A DNA stretch of 64,000 bases from Climacium dendroides (lineage: Eukaryota > Streptophyta > Bryopsida > Hypnales > Climaciaceae). The stretch spans positions 23,887,538 to 23,951,537 of the forward strand of contig OX467091.1 of assembly GCA_950106755.1 (NCBI GenBank), given 5' to 3'. Under the pieces are notes generated by a model that was given only the letters and a program-made list of their open reading frames with translations, was not told the DNA's origin and did not search any database. Each line of letters opens with the position of its first letter. Position 1 is the stretch's first letter. Positions 23,901-35,800 of this stretch are shown in pieces. A program made the position numbers and the translations under genes.

Positions 23901-26900
23901 GTAGCCTCGGAAGTGTTTGAGCCAATCGCTCAAGTAACCGATATGACTCCTGGGCTAAGCTCAGAGCATCGCTGTCGTTGTCACTAATAATCTCTTCCTT
24001 TGTCAAAGGCGACAGCCAGAAGCAGAGGGTAGGATATATGTCCATAAAGCTGGACATTCCCATTTTGTACTGTATGCATATTTGCCACAACCTAAGGGAC
24101 TCGACTATTGTGGAGCATACTGGATCGCCAATCTTAGAGGATTGCACTGTGTACAACTCAGAATGTGCCATTTGAATAGCTCCAGAGTTGAAAAACTTAG
24201 AACAGTTGAGCCGACTTGCTTGTGATAATACCTGCAGCCAGTAAAAATAATCAAACTTTGGAAGCAGGTACCCCAATTACTCACGACGTCCCATAAATGC
24301 TGCTTTTATTAATAATGAAAAAACTTAAGGTGATTTTCTAGTATTAACTTTGCCTGTCGATATACAAACATTACATCTTGCTGTAGATTAGACTTTCTGA
24401 AAAGTCAATATATAGTTTTACAAGTAAATATATAGTTTTATTCCACAATGAATTTTGTTAGTTTCTAGAAAAACTCATCAGTTTCATCCACCATGAAGTT
24501 CGTCATTGTGAATAATACCAATAGTATAAAGATTGAACATTTTCAATATATTTTGTCATTGATATGATTTTCCTTCACAAACACTTCAAAAATTTATGGA
24601 CATTTTATGAAAATTAGTTAGACACATCCCTTCATCTACTAGAAGTATAAAATTGAATATTTATCTATTTTACAGTTTAAATTAGAATCTTGCAAGCAAT
24701 TTGGGATTTTTGTGAACAAAAGCTCTCTTTACAAGAGTAGAAAAGCATCGAAATAACATCCTCCAAAGGACTATGCTAGAAATAATTTTGCAAGGATTAA
24801 GCTTCACCTTGAGAAGTTCGATGGCCTTCGCACGGCAAGACTGTGCAGAATGAATACCACCGTCACGATCCTCGCTTACTAATATGAATCGCTGAATGAT
24901 GGAATCCACAAGCCTGGGGCACTTCATTACAGATTCTGAAGCGGCGGGAGAATGACGTGCCAATGCTACAATTACATCCAATAGCTGGTCCTCTGCTGCT
25001 TTCAACTTCTCGACCTGTAATGAAAGAGCTCTCGAAGTTAAAACACGATGCTGAATCCCAGAAAGGTCTAAATAATATGCATTGAAATTCCCAATCTAGT
25101 TTCAGATCAAAATCTGTGAATCTCACACATGGATATCAAGCAGCAAAATGAGAAATGCCAACCTCAAGGATATAACGAATCCTAGGCAGTACACCCATTC
25201 GAATGAGCCCAGCAGCACAGTCTTTGCTTGCAACAGTTGTATCGTCTGCTACTGTCTCCTTCCCGTCATCGTCCTCTTCTTCGGAAGTTGCGCTCTTGGG
25301 GTGTAATTCACTTGCTTTAATGTTATACTTCCACCGGCCCCCTCCAAGAAAGCCTTCATCCTGCTTTATATGCTTTCGAAACACAGGACCTGTAAACAAT
25401 AACTTCATTCTTGGCCAACAACTCTGTTGTGGCCAACACAGCAGGTTACAGAGGTTTCAAGTACTAGACACGAATCAAACTATTACAAACTGTCAGACGA
25501 AATACAACAGAAAAAGACAATCATTTCATCGGGAAAAAGCCCCCCCATTGCTTTAGTACTGCTGCAGTATTGTTTCAATGGGTTTCACAGTATAGTACTC
25601 AAAGCATATTGTTGCAGTATTGCAAAAAGTATTGCAACAATATATTTTCAATAGGTGCACTGTAAATTTATTGAAAGAATATTATTTGCAGTATTGCAAC
25701 AATATACTTTGAGTACTATACTGTTAACCCATTGAAACAATACTGCAGTAGTACTGCAACAATGGGGGGCTTTTTCCCGATGTTGCAAAGCCTACAAATT
25801 ATTCATCTCAAAGGACAAGAATATTACACCTGCCATTAAGTTACTGATTTAATTGGAAATTTCATCTTATTTTTAAATTTGTAGCCACATTTTAACCTCA
25901 GCTCTGATTATAAAATACCAGTAGTCATAATTGGCACTATTCTCTATTTTCACTTAAAGTGGGTAGAATACCCTTGGAACAGGTACGAAAATCACCTCAT
26001 GAAGATCAAAGATAGCATCATTGGCCGAGCAGCTCAGCAGAGCCTGCAAAGCCTTTGCGCATGATACAACAACAGTTGTATGGGTGTCGTCCAGAGCAAG
26101 CCTAGTATAAACAAGTCAAAAACAAATATCATACACCTGAATTAACATTTGAATGTGTGCCCAGACCTATCATTGGACAAAAAAAGACAAAACCAAAGGT
26201 ACTCAAATCAATACCTCAAGGTCAAAGTTAACCCAGGCTCAGGGCCTAGAGCGTATGCCCATACAGCCTGCCAATCGACATCATCCAGTGTCCTCCGTCT
26301 TTGATCCAAAAACAATCTTGTCTTCTGTTCTTGGAGTCCAACCACAGCATTCTCAAGTACAGACGCTATAAGGCGCAAAGCAAACGTTCTATGACCTGCA
26401 ACCTGAAAACCAACCCTTGCCATTAGTGCATCAATCAAATAGAAAACTGTAGATAATCTTAGATTCCTACAACACTATCACCTCCCCCATAAATTTCTGT
26501 CATTTAGCTAATCAAATGATTGGAATGCAAAACCTACTCCAGCAAAAGAAGACGCAAAACATGGCAAATCTTCATAAATTCTGCCTTACAATTTGCAAAT
26601 AAAATAAAATTGTTACGTAGTAGAAGACAAGGACGAGATGTTGGTCACTGTTCCGACAATGTCAGCGAAGTGAGAATAAAACCGCAATATTTCAATTTCA
26701 CCCTTTACTCACCGTGCTTCGAACGAGATCAGCAGCCTCTTTCAGAGTATAGCCCATTCCTGCAGGGTCGCCTTCTGACCGAAGAAAGTCCCGCTCAGCA
26801 ATGTATTGCACATTCGACTGTTGCAAATCGGGAGAAGTATCTGAATTAAGATACACACCAGAAAACTATTAATACAATCCAAAGATAGATCCCACCATAG

Positions 26901-28824
26901 GTGCTACTCTAGTCTGGAAGCTGAAGATAGTTCGTGTGTACAAATATGTAACTGTAATACTGGTTGCAGGTAACAAATAATCTCAAGAGGACTCACTGAG
27001 AAAGGCAAACTACATTATCTAAACAGATGATATTATCCAATAGCCTTTCCCCACCATAATTTGTTTGAAGGGCAGATTCACACACATTCCGAGACATCGA
27101 GACATCCAAAGCACTACTAACGGGTAGTTTCAGCAATACTCGCAATGAAACTTCACCATGCGGTATGCTAAAGTGCATGAGAAAGACTTGCCAGAGGTTT
27201 CCTGAATCGGTACGTCGTCGATAGCCACCAGGTGGCCTTCCATGTCGAACCTGTGAAGTCTTACGGCCTCTACTCTCTCAGTCCAAGATTTGGGCCAGCC
27301 TGAAGCTTGATCAAACTTGGGGACAATGGGCTGTTGATTAGCAGGCTTTATTTCCTCGGTATCTAGAGAATTGGCTGCTGTTTTTGGAATTTTTTGGGTT
27401 TCAGGGGCATATGAGCTCTTCACTGGAAATGATCCGTCCCTCACTCCAGCAGTTTTTGCCACCGATTCTGCATCAGCCCGTTTCTCATCCTCTTTGTGAT
27501 CTTTCGGACCTTTCTTCAGCCTTCTCGTTCTCAACATCTCTACTACTTCAGGTTTCAGTCGGCTCATAATTTCAGATTGGGCTTCTGCAACCTCAGCTGC
27601 GGACATGGACGCAATAGCGGCACGATTCTCTTCGTCAATTGATGCTTCTTCGGATTCAGACCTTGCCGTCTCCACTCCAGTAACTCGGACAACTCCTCTA
27701 CTACTCGCACCGGAATCACTTCTGAGTCTAGATAGTTCAGCATATTCTACGGGTTTGGTACGAACTTCTGTTACTTCGTCTGCAGCATCAATTTGATTTC
27801 ATTAGAGCAACGCACATCCTATGAAACCAATAGACACATGGTAGTACACCGGGTCAAAAAACAAACAGGTAGGACCTTCAAAATCTACCGTACCTGCACT
27901 CTTCTTAGTCGGTAAGGTGAAGGAAACTCTTGGCCGTGAAACAGCTTCTGGAGCTCTCTCGATCCTAGATTCTAAAGGAGTAGTTTCCAGTTCCTTGACT
28001 TGATTTATTTCTTCAACAGGTGAGGGGTTATCCAGTTCCTTGACTTGATTTATTTCTTCAACGGGTGAGGAGTTATCCAGATCCAGGTTAGGGTCTTTGA
28101 GATCAGTATCTTTCGAATTGCGTTCAGCCTTCCATCGACTAAAATTCAGGGCTGGTTTTTTCTTAGGTATGAGTGGCTTGGCTAGAGCTGCCAGACCCTC
28201 TGCGCCCAATTCTTCAAAATCATCCGGCATTGCCACGGTTTCGGGCTCCCGTTGAGGTGCCCAATGCTGTCATAGCAACTCCAAAGAACTTAGTGACACG
28301 AGATTCTTCTTAATTTTGTGCAGATACACATCTACCGTACGCATGAAAGGATCAGGGAACATTCATCAAAACTGAACCCTGAAGTCTAAACCCTAAACCC
28401 TGAGCCGTTCAAGATTGCACTGAAAACGTAGCAGCAATTCAACGACAAAAGTGATGTAACAAGGGATTCACTTCGGGAACCGAAAAGAATTTCTTCATAT
28501 AAGGCTTTTGAAAACGTAAACATCATCACCATTCAACTTCCGCATTCAAACCTAAATTTCAACGTATCAATCCTCCAGAGGCAAAGTGAAGCTTACAGGG
28601 CCCTCGGAGCGATGGCGCGCAACAGGGAACGGTCTAACACTCGGCCGTGGCAAAGAGACACGCCCAGACTTTCCACCGGCTCCGCCATCGCCATCGAACC
28701 CCTTTTCCCGAATTCCTCCCAGGACCTTCAAAGGCTGGTAAGGCGGCTTCACCTCCTCCTTCGCATCCTCATTAATAGCTTCCTTCTGACCTCCAACTCG
28801 ACCAACTCGTTCCACAGAAGTCAT
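20950..28824 (-). CDS. IYO: RNA polymerase II-associated protein 1 (MINIYO/IYO)
   Basis: Plant RPAP1, which binds RNA polymerase II and promotes elongation at differentiation genes. Eleven exons in frame, 5' to 3': 28597-28824, 27894-28266, 27192-27779, 26713-26840, 26215-26402, 25996-26101, 25163-25402, 24808-25014, 22075-24231, 21753-21962, 20950-21120; 1,531 aa (Arabidopsis IYO is about 1,465). Landmarks: FPVARHRSEGPHW at the exon 1/2 junction; an RPAP1 N-terminal domain around residues 245-290 (DEENRAAIASM ... RLKPEVVEML); the RPAP1 C-terminal-type motif RFDMEG near 378; AERDFLRSEGDPAGMGYT; GFLGGGRWKYN; and the end LSEACEGDRTLL. Exon 2 has a tandem 15-residue repeat (LDNxSPVEEINQVKE). Intron 3 has a GC donor (G|GCAAGT). 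An in-frame TGA four codons before the ATG fixes the start. The start of exon 7 (25402) is the least certain junction. No decay is seen. Confidence 0.93.
21208..21331. mobile_element. Tourist-like MITE in the last IYO intron
   Basis: A 124-bp element with terminal inverted repeats AGGTATGTTCGCACTT flanked by a TAA target duplication on both sides (21205-21207 and 21332-21334). The TAA duplication is typical of PIF/Harbinger-derived Tourist MITEs. It sits within intron 10 of IYO (21121-21752). Confidence 0.75.
25527..25782. mobile_element. Foldback MITE in an IYO intron
   Basis: A 256-bp near-perfect inverted repeat: ends CATCGGGAAAAAGCCCCCC, with pairing running more than 90 bp inward through TAGTACTGC, GTATTGTTTCAATGGGTT and AGTATAGTACT. 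The only flanking match is TT on both sides, so the superfamily is uncertain. It lies in intron 6 of IYO (25403-25995) and would form a long hairpin in the pre-mRNA. Confidence 0.75.
28387..28401. promoter_or_regulatory. Telo-box pair in IYO intron 1
   Basis: Two overlapping AAACCCTA-type words (CTAAACCCTAAACCC). Telo-boxes near the 5' ends of plant genes are common in cell-cycle and ribosome-related genes and can recruit TRB proteins. Here the position in the first coding intron (28267-28596) makes a regulatory role possible but unproven. Confidence 0.35.
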
Positions 28825-29700
28825 ATTGAATCTTCAAAAGCCAATCTTGAAGATCCTATCATAATCACACAAAACAAGAGCTCAACAGACTATCTTTCAT
28901 CCTCAAACTCCGCTCATCGATCCTCCACCTTTGATAACACGCACTAAGAGCCACTTCTATGAATTAACGTCAAGTACGAATCCAGCCCGCACATAACTCA
29001 AGTGCCCGTTCACAAAGTAATAAATACCGGTAGTTCCAATCAGATATTGCAGGGGGTGGAACAAGGCGGACAAGAAATTGTCATCCTCTCTAGCAATGCT
29101 GCGCACTGGTTATCCAGAGAAATTCGACACTGTACCAGGTAAAAAGAGAAGCTACAGATTAAAAAAGAGAAACCCTAAAGCCTCGAGTTGAGGCGATCAT
29201 TCAATACTCACTCAATTCTGAAGAACGCGGATCCATGAACGCACGACCATCGCCGTCGATGCCTTTCAATTACTTTTCCCCAAAAAAATCCAACATCATT
29301 GTCGCAACATCCCTGAACGAGAGGACAGAACCGTCTTTCAGACTCCACAATCTCAATTTCCCTCCCACATTACGCATTAAGCAGTGATTGCTAGGAATCA
29401 CAGGACATTAGATTCGATGCGAACAGCGAGGCCTATGCTTGACATTTATAAGCCCTAAATTTAAATCCAGAGAGGGGACATCCTTTGAAGGAAGGGAGCT
29501 TTCAATTGCTTCGGGGAAATTCAAACGAAGACTCGATCTGCTGTAAATTTTGCAAGAATCATTCTTGCTTCGCCTGATTCCATAGGTGTTGCAAACTCAC
29601 CGGAGATCGTGCTCCATGCGCCGCCTTCAACATGGAAATCCAGCAGCAATTGAGAGGAAGAACCCTCCCGCTTGAAGACGACGAGCTCTCTCCTTTTTTT
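28825..29700 (-). other. 5' UTR and putative 5' UTR intron of IYO
   Basis: On the minus strand a donor CTCCG|GTGAGT at 29,600 and an acceptor ATGATAG|G near 28,855 suggest a non-coding first exon (about 29,601-29,690) and a ~745-bp leader intron. A polypurine run (AAAAAAAGGAGAGAGC) near 29,690 probably lies close to the transcription start. Confidence 0.4.
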
Positions 29701-32700
29701 TTCAAAATTAATTAATTAAATGAAAGAAACCGCACTGGGAACGGAGTGGTGAACCGCGCGTACAACCTCGCATGGAAGCACGTCTCTCTTCCTAATTTTT
29801 CAACCCTCTTCTTTGCAGTAATGTTTAGATGTTGTTGCTTCTCTTTGCAACAATGATTTTCTAAGCTTTCTCAAGAATAATTCTTGAAGATTCAGAATTG
29901 GTAACACTGAGATTTTTTCAAATACTCAAAAATAGTTGTACAATTTTTTCTGTTTTAGACATGTTCCTAATTATTTATGAAATTAACCTACATGTAGGGT
30001 ATCGGAGTTCGATACTTTTGCTTCCAAACTAAAGGTGATTTTGGGAAATGTGATTTTCTTAAACCATGGAAGAACATTGAGGATGCTTTGAATGATCAAA
30101 TAACCTTTGTGCATATTGAAAAATGAGTGATTTCCATCCTATTAGTTGAATGTGTGCAACTTTATTATTGTTATATCCACATCATTGAGTTAAGTTCAAG
30201 ACATTTCAATTGTTTTTTAATTTTGTACGGGGTAATTTATCTTAAAAAATAGATTTATTTCAATATTTGATTTTTTCTCCCTTAAAACTTGATTTTGATG
30301 TATATAATGATTTTTTTTTTACTTTTGAGCAAAGATAACAAAATGAACTTCTAAAACACAATGTCTACTCCACTTGGAAATTTTGAAAATTTCCTTCAAA
30401 TAAGCATTCAAGTGAAATTCAAAGTTGAATATCTATAATCATGTTTCTAAATATGAAATGATATGTGAAAATTTACATGACTATTTTGTGGCCATAGAAT
30501 TTTTTCCATGGGATGATGAAACCAATATAATTGTTTTTTGAAAAATGATATCTTTCATTTGCATTTTATCAAGTTATTTTTGAAGAAAAAAATAATTGAC
30601 TAGAACAAAAACTCTTCTTTGATTGAATATACACTAACTAAATTAGATTTAATCCATTTAGAAATCAAACTCATTCATGTTTGCATATATAAATAGCTTC
30701 TCACTTCTAGATAGATCATTTTCTATATTTTCTAAAAATAAATGAAATTATAGTAAAAACAACCCAAACCATCTATATACCCATTCTTAACAAGTACACT
30801 TCTATTGAAAGTGTCTTGGAAAGTACAGTTTAAACCATTTTTATACTCAATTGTGATTGGTTGACTACTAATTCTTTAAATTTTGATATTATGATTTAGG
30901 GAGTCCCACTTCAAAAATTCTTAGTAATTACATGTCTTATCCAAATTCATTCTATCTTATTTTTAAAGTTCATGATTTTCAATTGCTAATACTACAAAAA
31001 AAATCTAAAAAAATGCTTCCAACTATACTAAATTGTTTATTTTGACATCTTCGGGTGTTTTCAATTTAATTTTTGAGTGCCCACCTAGGCAAAATCTGGC
31101 CTTCCAGAATATAATTTTAGTCAAAATGCCTTCAAATTGTGGGTGTATTCCTTGGTCGTGACTATAGTAGTGTGACGAGCTATTTTTGAGGTCGGGCTTG
31201 AAAATTAGGCAACCTAGAGGAATTTGGAAGGAAGCCCGTGGGGGCCGTTGCTTTTCCTTTCAGCTGGACTGATGCAAAGCTACGGCACAACCTACTTGAC
31301 ACACACAACCTAAGATCCGCTTTTCTCAGGCAATGTACATTCGTTGAGCTTTTGACTTTAGCGTCTTCCCTCGTAGTTGTTGCTTAAACTCAAACGTAAA
31401 GATTGTGGTGGACAATTGTTCTTTTTTTGTTTTTTTATGAAATACCAAAGAGGTTATTTTGGAAGAGAGTCATTCGTGATTCGTCATGATACAATTTCAC
31501 TTATCCATTTTCAATGAAAAGGAGTTTGCATTATTTGCCATCTTGATAGATCAGATATTTGGTTATAATGGTAGTATTCATACGCCATTTGTTGCCTTTG
31601 GTGTTTCAGTGATTACCTTATTGTGCCCCTTCAGATTATTTGCTCGAAAAATGCAACAGAATGCAACAGAAATTGTGGAATTTTCTACTTAAAATAACCA
31701 AAGTTAGTAGTGGACATTCTGTCGTTGGCATGCACTCAAATTCAATTCTATAACCCTAAGAACTTTGATAAATCATATGTTTGATTTATTGTAGAATTGG
31801 CAACAACAGCTCTATGCTTGGAATATGCGTGCTTCCAAGCATTGCCTAAAATCTATAATTGAACTTGTTGGTTTGCATCGAACTCAACTCAATATAAATA
31901 TTTTTAAAATTTTGGGCTTCCACACCACATCTTTGAAGCACTAGGTGTCGAAGATATGGATGGAAGATAGTTTAGGGCTTCCACTTATGTGTATGCAAGT
32001 GTGCAAAAGATCAGGTTTAAGAAGAATTTACTAAATGTCTTCCCTTGGATCAAGACAATGGGGTCTACATGAGAGATTCCACACTTGGAACACAACAACT
32101 TCAGAATGGGAACAAACGCATTGCAGGGTGATTGCAAGAAACACTTGTACTATTTTCCGTCACCCGTTGCGTGCGGAAGTTGTTTGATGCCATAAGTATT
32201 GGAGAAAAGATGGGATTAACTTGAAATTTGGGCTGAGTGCTCTTCCATCATCAACTCCTGTACTGGAATTTTTAGAAAATTTTCAAAAATGATTACGGAT
32301 GGCTTTTTGAATTTTAAGCAAATGTCACATAAATAATTTAGGGGTTTTTAGTACTTTTGAGTACCTTTTCTGAAGAGTTAGGGTGTCATACTTCGTGGGC
32401 TCCTTCTTGTTATGGAAATACAACTTCCCAGGAGAGGGATTTGTGATTGCCTCATTTCATGGGCTTATACATTGGCTAGAACAGAGCTACATAGGTAATT
32501 TCCACTCATGGAAATTAATATTATAAATTGGATTTTGCACTTCTAGTGACTTCAGGGGGTTGGAAAAAATGGCCATTTTTTATATTAATTTTTTAAGGAC
32601 CTCCTATAATTATAAAAAATAGAAATCAAAAACTGCCATTTTCTAGCAATATTCTGAAGTTCTAGCTCCTTGTAGTATTCCAACGTAGACAAATAGTATT

Positions 32701-32899
32701 GCATAGTCCTAGAGGAGGCCCACGCCATTGCCACCGTGGACTGCTTGTCCAATTACCTCTTCATCCGCCCTTGCAGTTTGCTTTTATGGAGACTTCAAAA
32801 TTGCTTTCTCTGGCATCTATGCATCGGGAACGATGAACGCCGCCAGCTTCTCTTGTTCCGGAGTTTCGAAGAAGAATAGTGACAGTTCCTGCAAGGAAA
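29701..32899. other. AT-rich intergenic DNA
   Basis: No gene or clear repeat supported up to 32.7 kb. I looked here specifically for the missing 5' exon of Z-ISO and did not find one. From about 32.7 kb the DNA becomes less AT-rich and short open stretches appear, probably the start of the transposase gene that follows. Confidence 0.45.
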
Positions 32900-35800
32900 G
32901 TTAGTGCACGGAATGAGCAATAGAACTACGATGTTGGGTTTGGAAGGCAGTACACAGAAATCCAATGTTGCATCTTCATGCAGGGAAGAAGATAGGGGCA
33001 GAAGTGATGAGGACCCGTTTTATGATCGGGGGCTGCTGCAATGTCGCCTTTGAAGTATTCCGGCAGATGAGTGGATGACGCGGCCGGGGCCACGAACGCG
33101 GCAACGAGTGGAGGATGCTGCGATACTGAATCAGCGACAACAATGGAGGAATCATCAGTGGTGTAGTCGCAACTAACGCAGCATTGCCGAGGACGTAGTC
33201 ATAGCAGGTGTGGAAGTCAATTCTGTGCCAGATCTACGATGGGGATGCAGAAGGCACCGGACTAGTATTTGGAGGAGTGCGAGTCACATCACGAATTCCC
33301 TTTTCCGATTACTATAATGTATTGGGGATTCCGATTTCAGAGCTGCTGTTTTGGAGAAGGTTTTTAGTAGTCGTACCATTCGACCGCTCTTCCCTAGTTA
33401 TTACCCTATTTCTGAAGAAGCAAAGGCCCAACGACAGATTCTGCTCAATATTAAGTCGGACTTGGTGGCTATGAAAATTCCTCATTCTTTGGGTATGCTG
33501 GCTCGCAAGAGGGCGATCTTGGAGGCAGTGGTGAGCGAATTAGATTCCGACATCTCAAAGTTCCATAGCATACTCGATACAAGAAAGGAAAATTTGCTAG
33601 CTGCTATAGAGCGACTACGATCAGCTACAACAGAAACTTCCTCACGTTTTGCAATTCCAACTCGAAAGACAAGGGAAGGTGGAATCCGCAATGAGGTCAA
33701 GCAACTAGTCTTGCAGTGGTGGACACAGGAGCCGCGAGTGAGTCCCGGGAGACAGGATGTGCGATGCAAACGCCTCAGATGGAATGCATATGACACTCAT
33801 GCAGCGCATCTTTTAATGGAGAGTCAGGTACGGCCTCCCTAATTTCCAATCATGGCTTCGATTTTTATTATACAATCTTTGTTTGTTCAAACCTTCATTG
33901 CTTGAGGAAAAGGGTTCTTTGGGAAAGTCATGCACGCTTTTAGGATTCCTCTGCAGTAAAGGTCTTCACTTCATACGACATAGTAAACAGAGTAGGAGCA
34001 TATATAGTTGACATTGCTAGCCAACAGAGCCCATTCGTGTTCATTGTTAGCAAGTACATGATGTCTTTTCTTTGTAAAATAGAGCGGTTTGGTATTCTCT
34101 TCTCTGAGAAAAAATATTTGTTGCGTCATATGACTGCTGCTTATGTTATGATAATACTAGAAGTGACTTCTCGCATGTCTGGAGGAGTCCTAATCCGATT
34201 CATATTATATACAAGGATTTTCAGATGGAATGTATTGCATTCCATTAGTCCTTCTTGGACACATTGTAGGACTTCAGGTACTGCTGTAGTACGTCCACAT
34301 TCTTCACACATTTGAAGTGCATTTTACATTGTAGTGAACTGCCTACATTGCAGTGATCTATGTATCGCAATACGTGGACATAGTTAAGGCCTCCGCTGCC
34401 CTGTCGTCCACACTTACGGATATGCCTCTATAGTACTTAATAGGATGTCCACTACGCCCTTCCTGCACTTGTAGTATGTCTTTGCTTTTGAGATGATATA
34501 TTCAGAATCTTCTTCTCCGACAGGTAGAACACTATTGCTTCAGACATTGTACTATGCATTCGTTGGTAGTGCTTCCTAATGCAAACATGAGACCTATGTA
34601 GTAGCAACAAACACTACATGGATACTTATGCAATACTTCGAGCTCCTACTTCTGTCGGATCCTCTTATACAGTCCTCTGCTACACTGAGATCATACCTTG
34701 GGCTCATTTTGAAATTACTAGCATGTCACTAGCGCTCATGGGCTTAAGTCCCCTACAACTTCCTTATAGTCCACTATGTTCTATCTGGACCAATATAGAA
34801 CTTCACAGTCCTCACTTCGTACTAGTGAGCACCGAGAGAATAATGCCTTATATGACACAAATTTAGTAGGGTACAGTTACATTGTTTGTAGCACTAAGTC
34901 TATACTAGCATGCCGCGTTGTAGTTCTCCTTTGTCGTCAACTTCACCTTTGCAAACCGCATGGTACCAGTGCGACGTCTAATACAATACTAAGCCCATAT
35001 TCGACGACTCTCTGAAGAAGTCCTCGGCATACTATGGTCACAGTCAGAGAAAGTTCTAGTACTGAGGTTAGTCCTTTCAATACTACAGGGTGTTCTTTGT
35101 AGTACTTAGGAGTACTTCAAGAATTTACTGACACACAAACTTCACAGCACCCTCAACTCTAATACTATATAGTACTAATTTGTACTTATTCTTGTATATA
35201 CTTGTACGTCAAGTACCTCTTCACATGCACTTCATTTTCTGTAGTACTTCAGCATACATTAGACGTGCATTGCTGTGTGCTTTTCTTTTGATATATATAT
35301 GCATGTTCTCTAAACTTTTTCTTACTACTGTGCTGAAGTACTTGCAGATGGAGTTGTACATACGCTTTATAGAAGCACATCCACAGTGCTCCATCCAACA
35401 ACGCTCCTTCATTCTACTTGCACCCTTTCTTTGTTATCAAGTGCAAGGACCGGAACATCTGTTGTTGCCAGTACCACATCCAAGTGTTGTACTTGTTGGA
35501 GGCTCTGAATGCCTTTCGAGACCCTCGGAAAGGAGCACATGTAATTTTTCTCTGCAATTGTAGTTGCATTGTGTGCGACAGAGATGATGAAGGCCTCTAC
35601 AGTGTTGGCAGAAGTCGATATGTTGGTGTGACGGTCCTTTAGGAAAGTCTACTATGTCCGTAGGTAGAGGATGAGGAATTCCATAACAAGAAGTGCTTGC
35701 TTGGATGTTGTAGTCGTTGTGGCGCTAAATTCTTCAACATTTGTCCTCGAGAAAGGGTGGTAGATGCTATACGGACAATTCACTAGAAGCAATTCCAGTA

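Noticed and set aside
29701..33200. 5' exon of Z-ISO upstream of the transposon nest
   Set aside because: No transit-peptide-like frame ending in a suitable phase-0 donor was found; short frames near 32,790-32,900 stop quickly.
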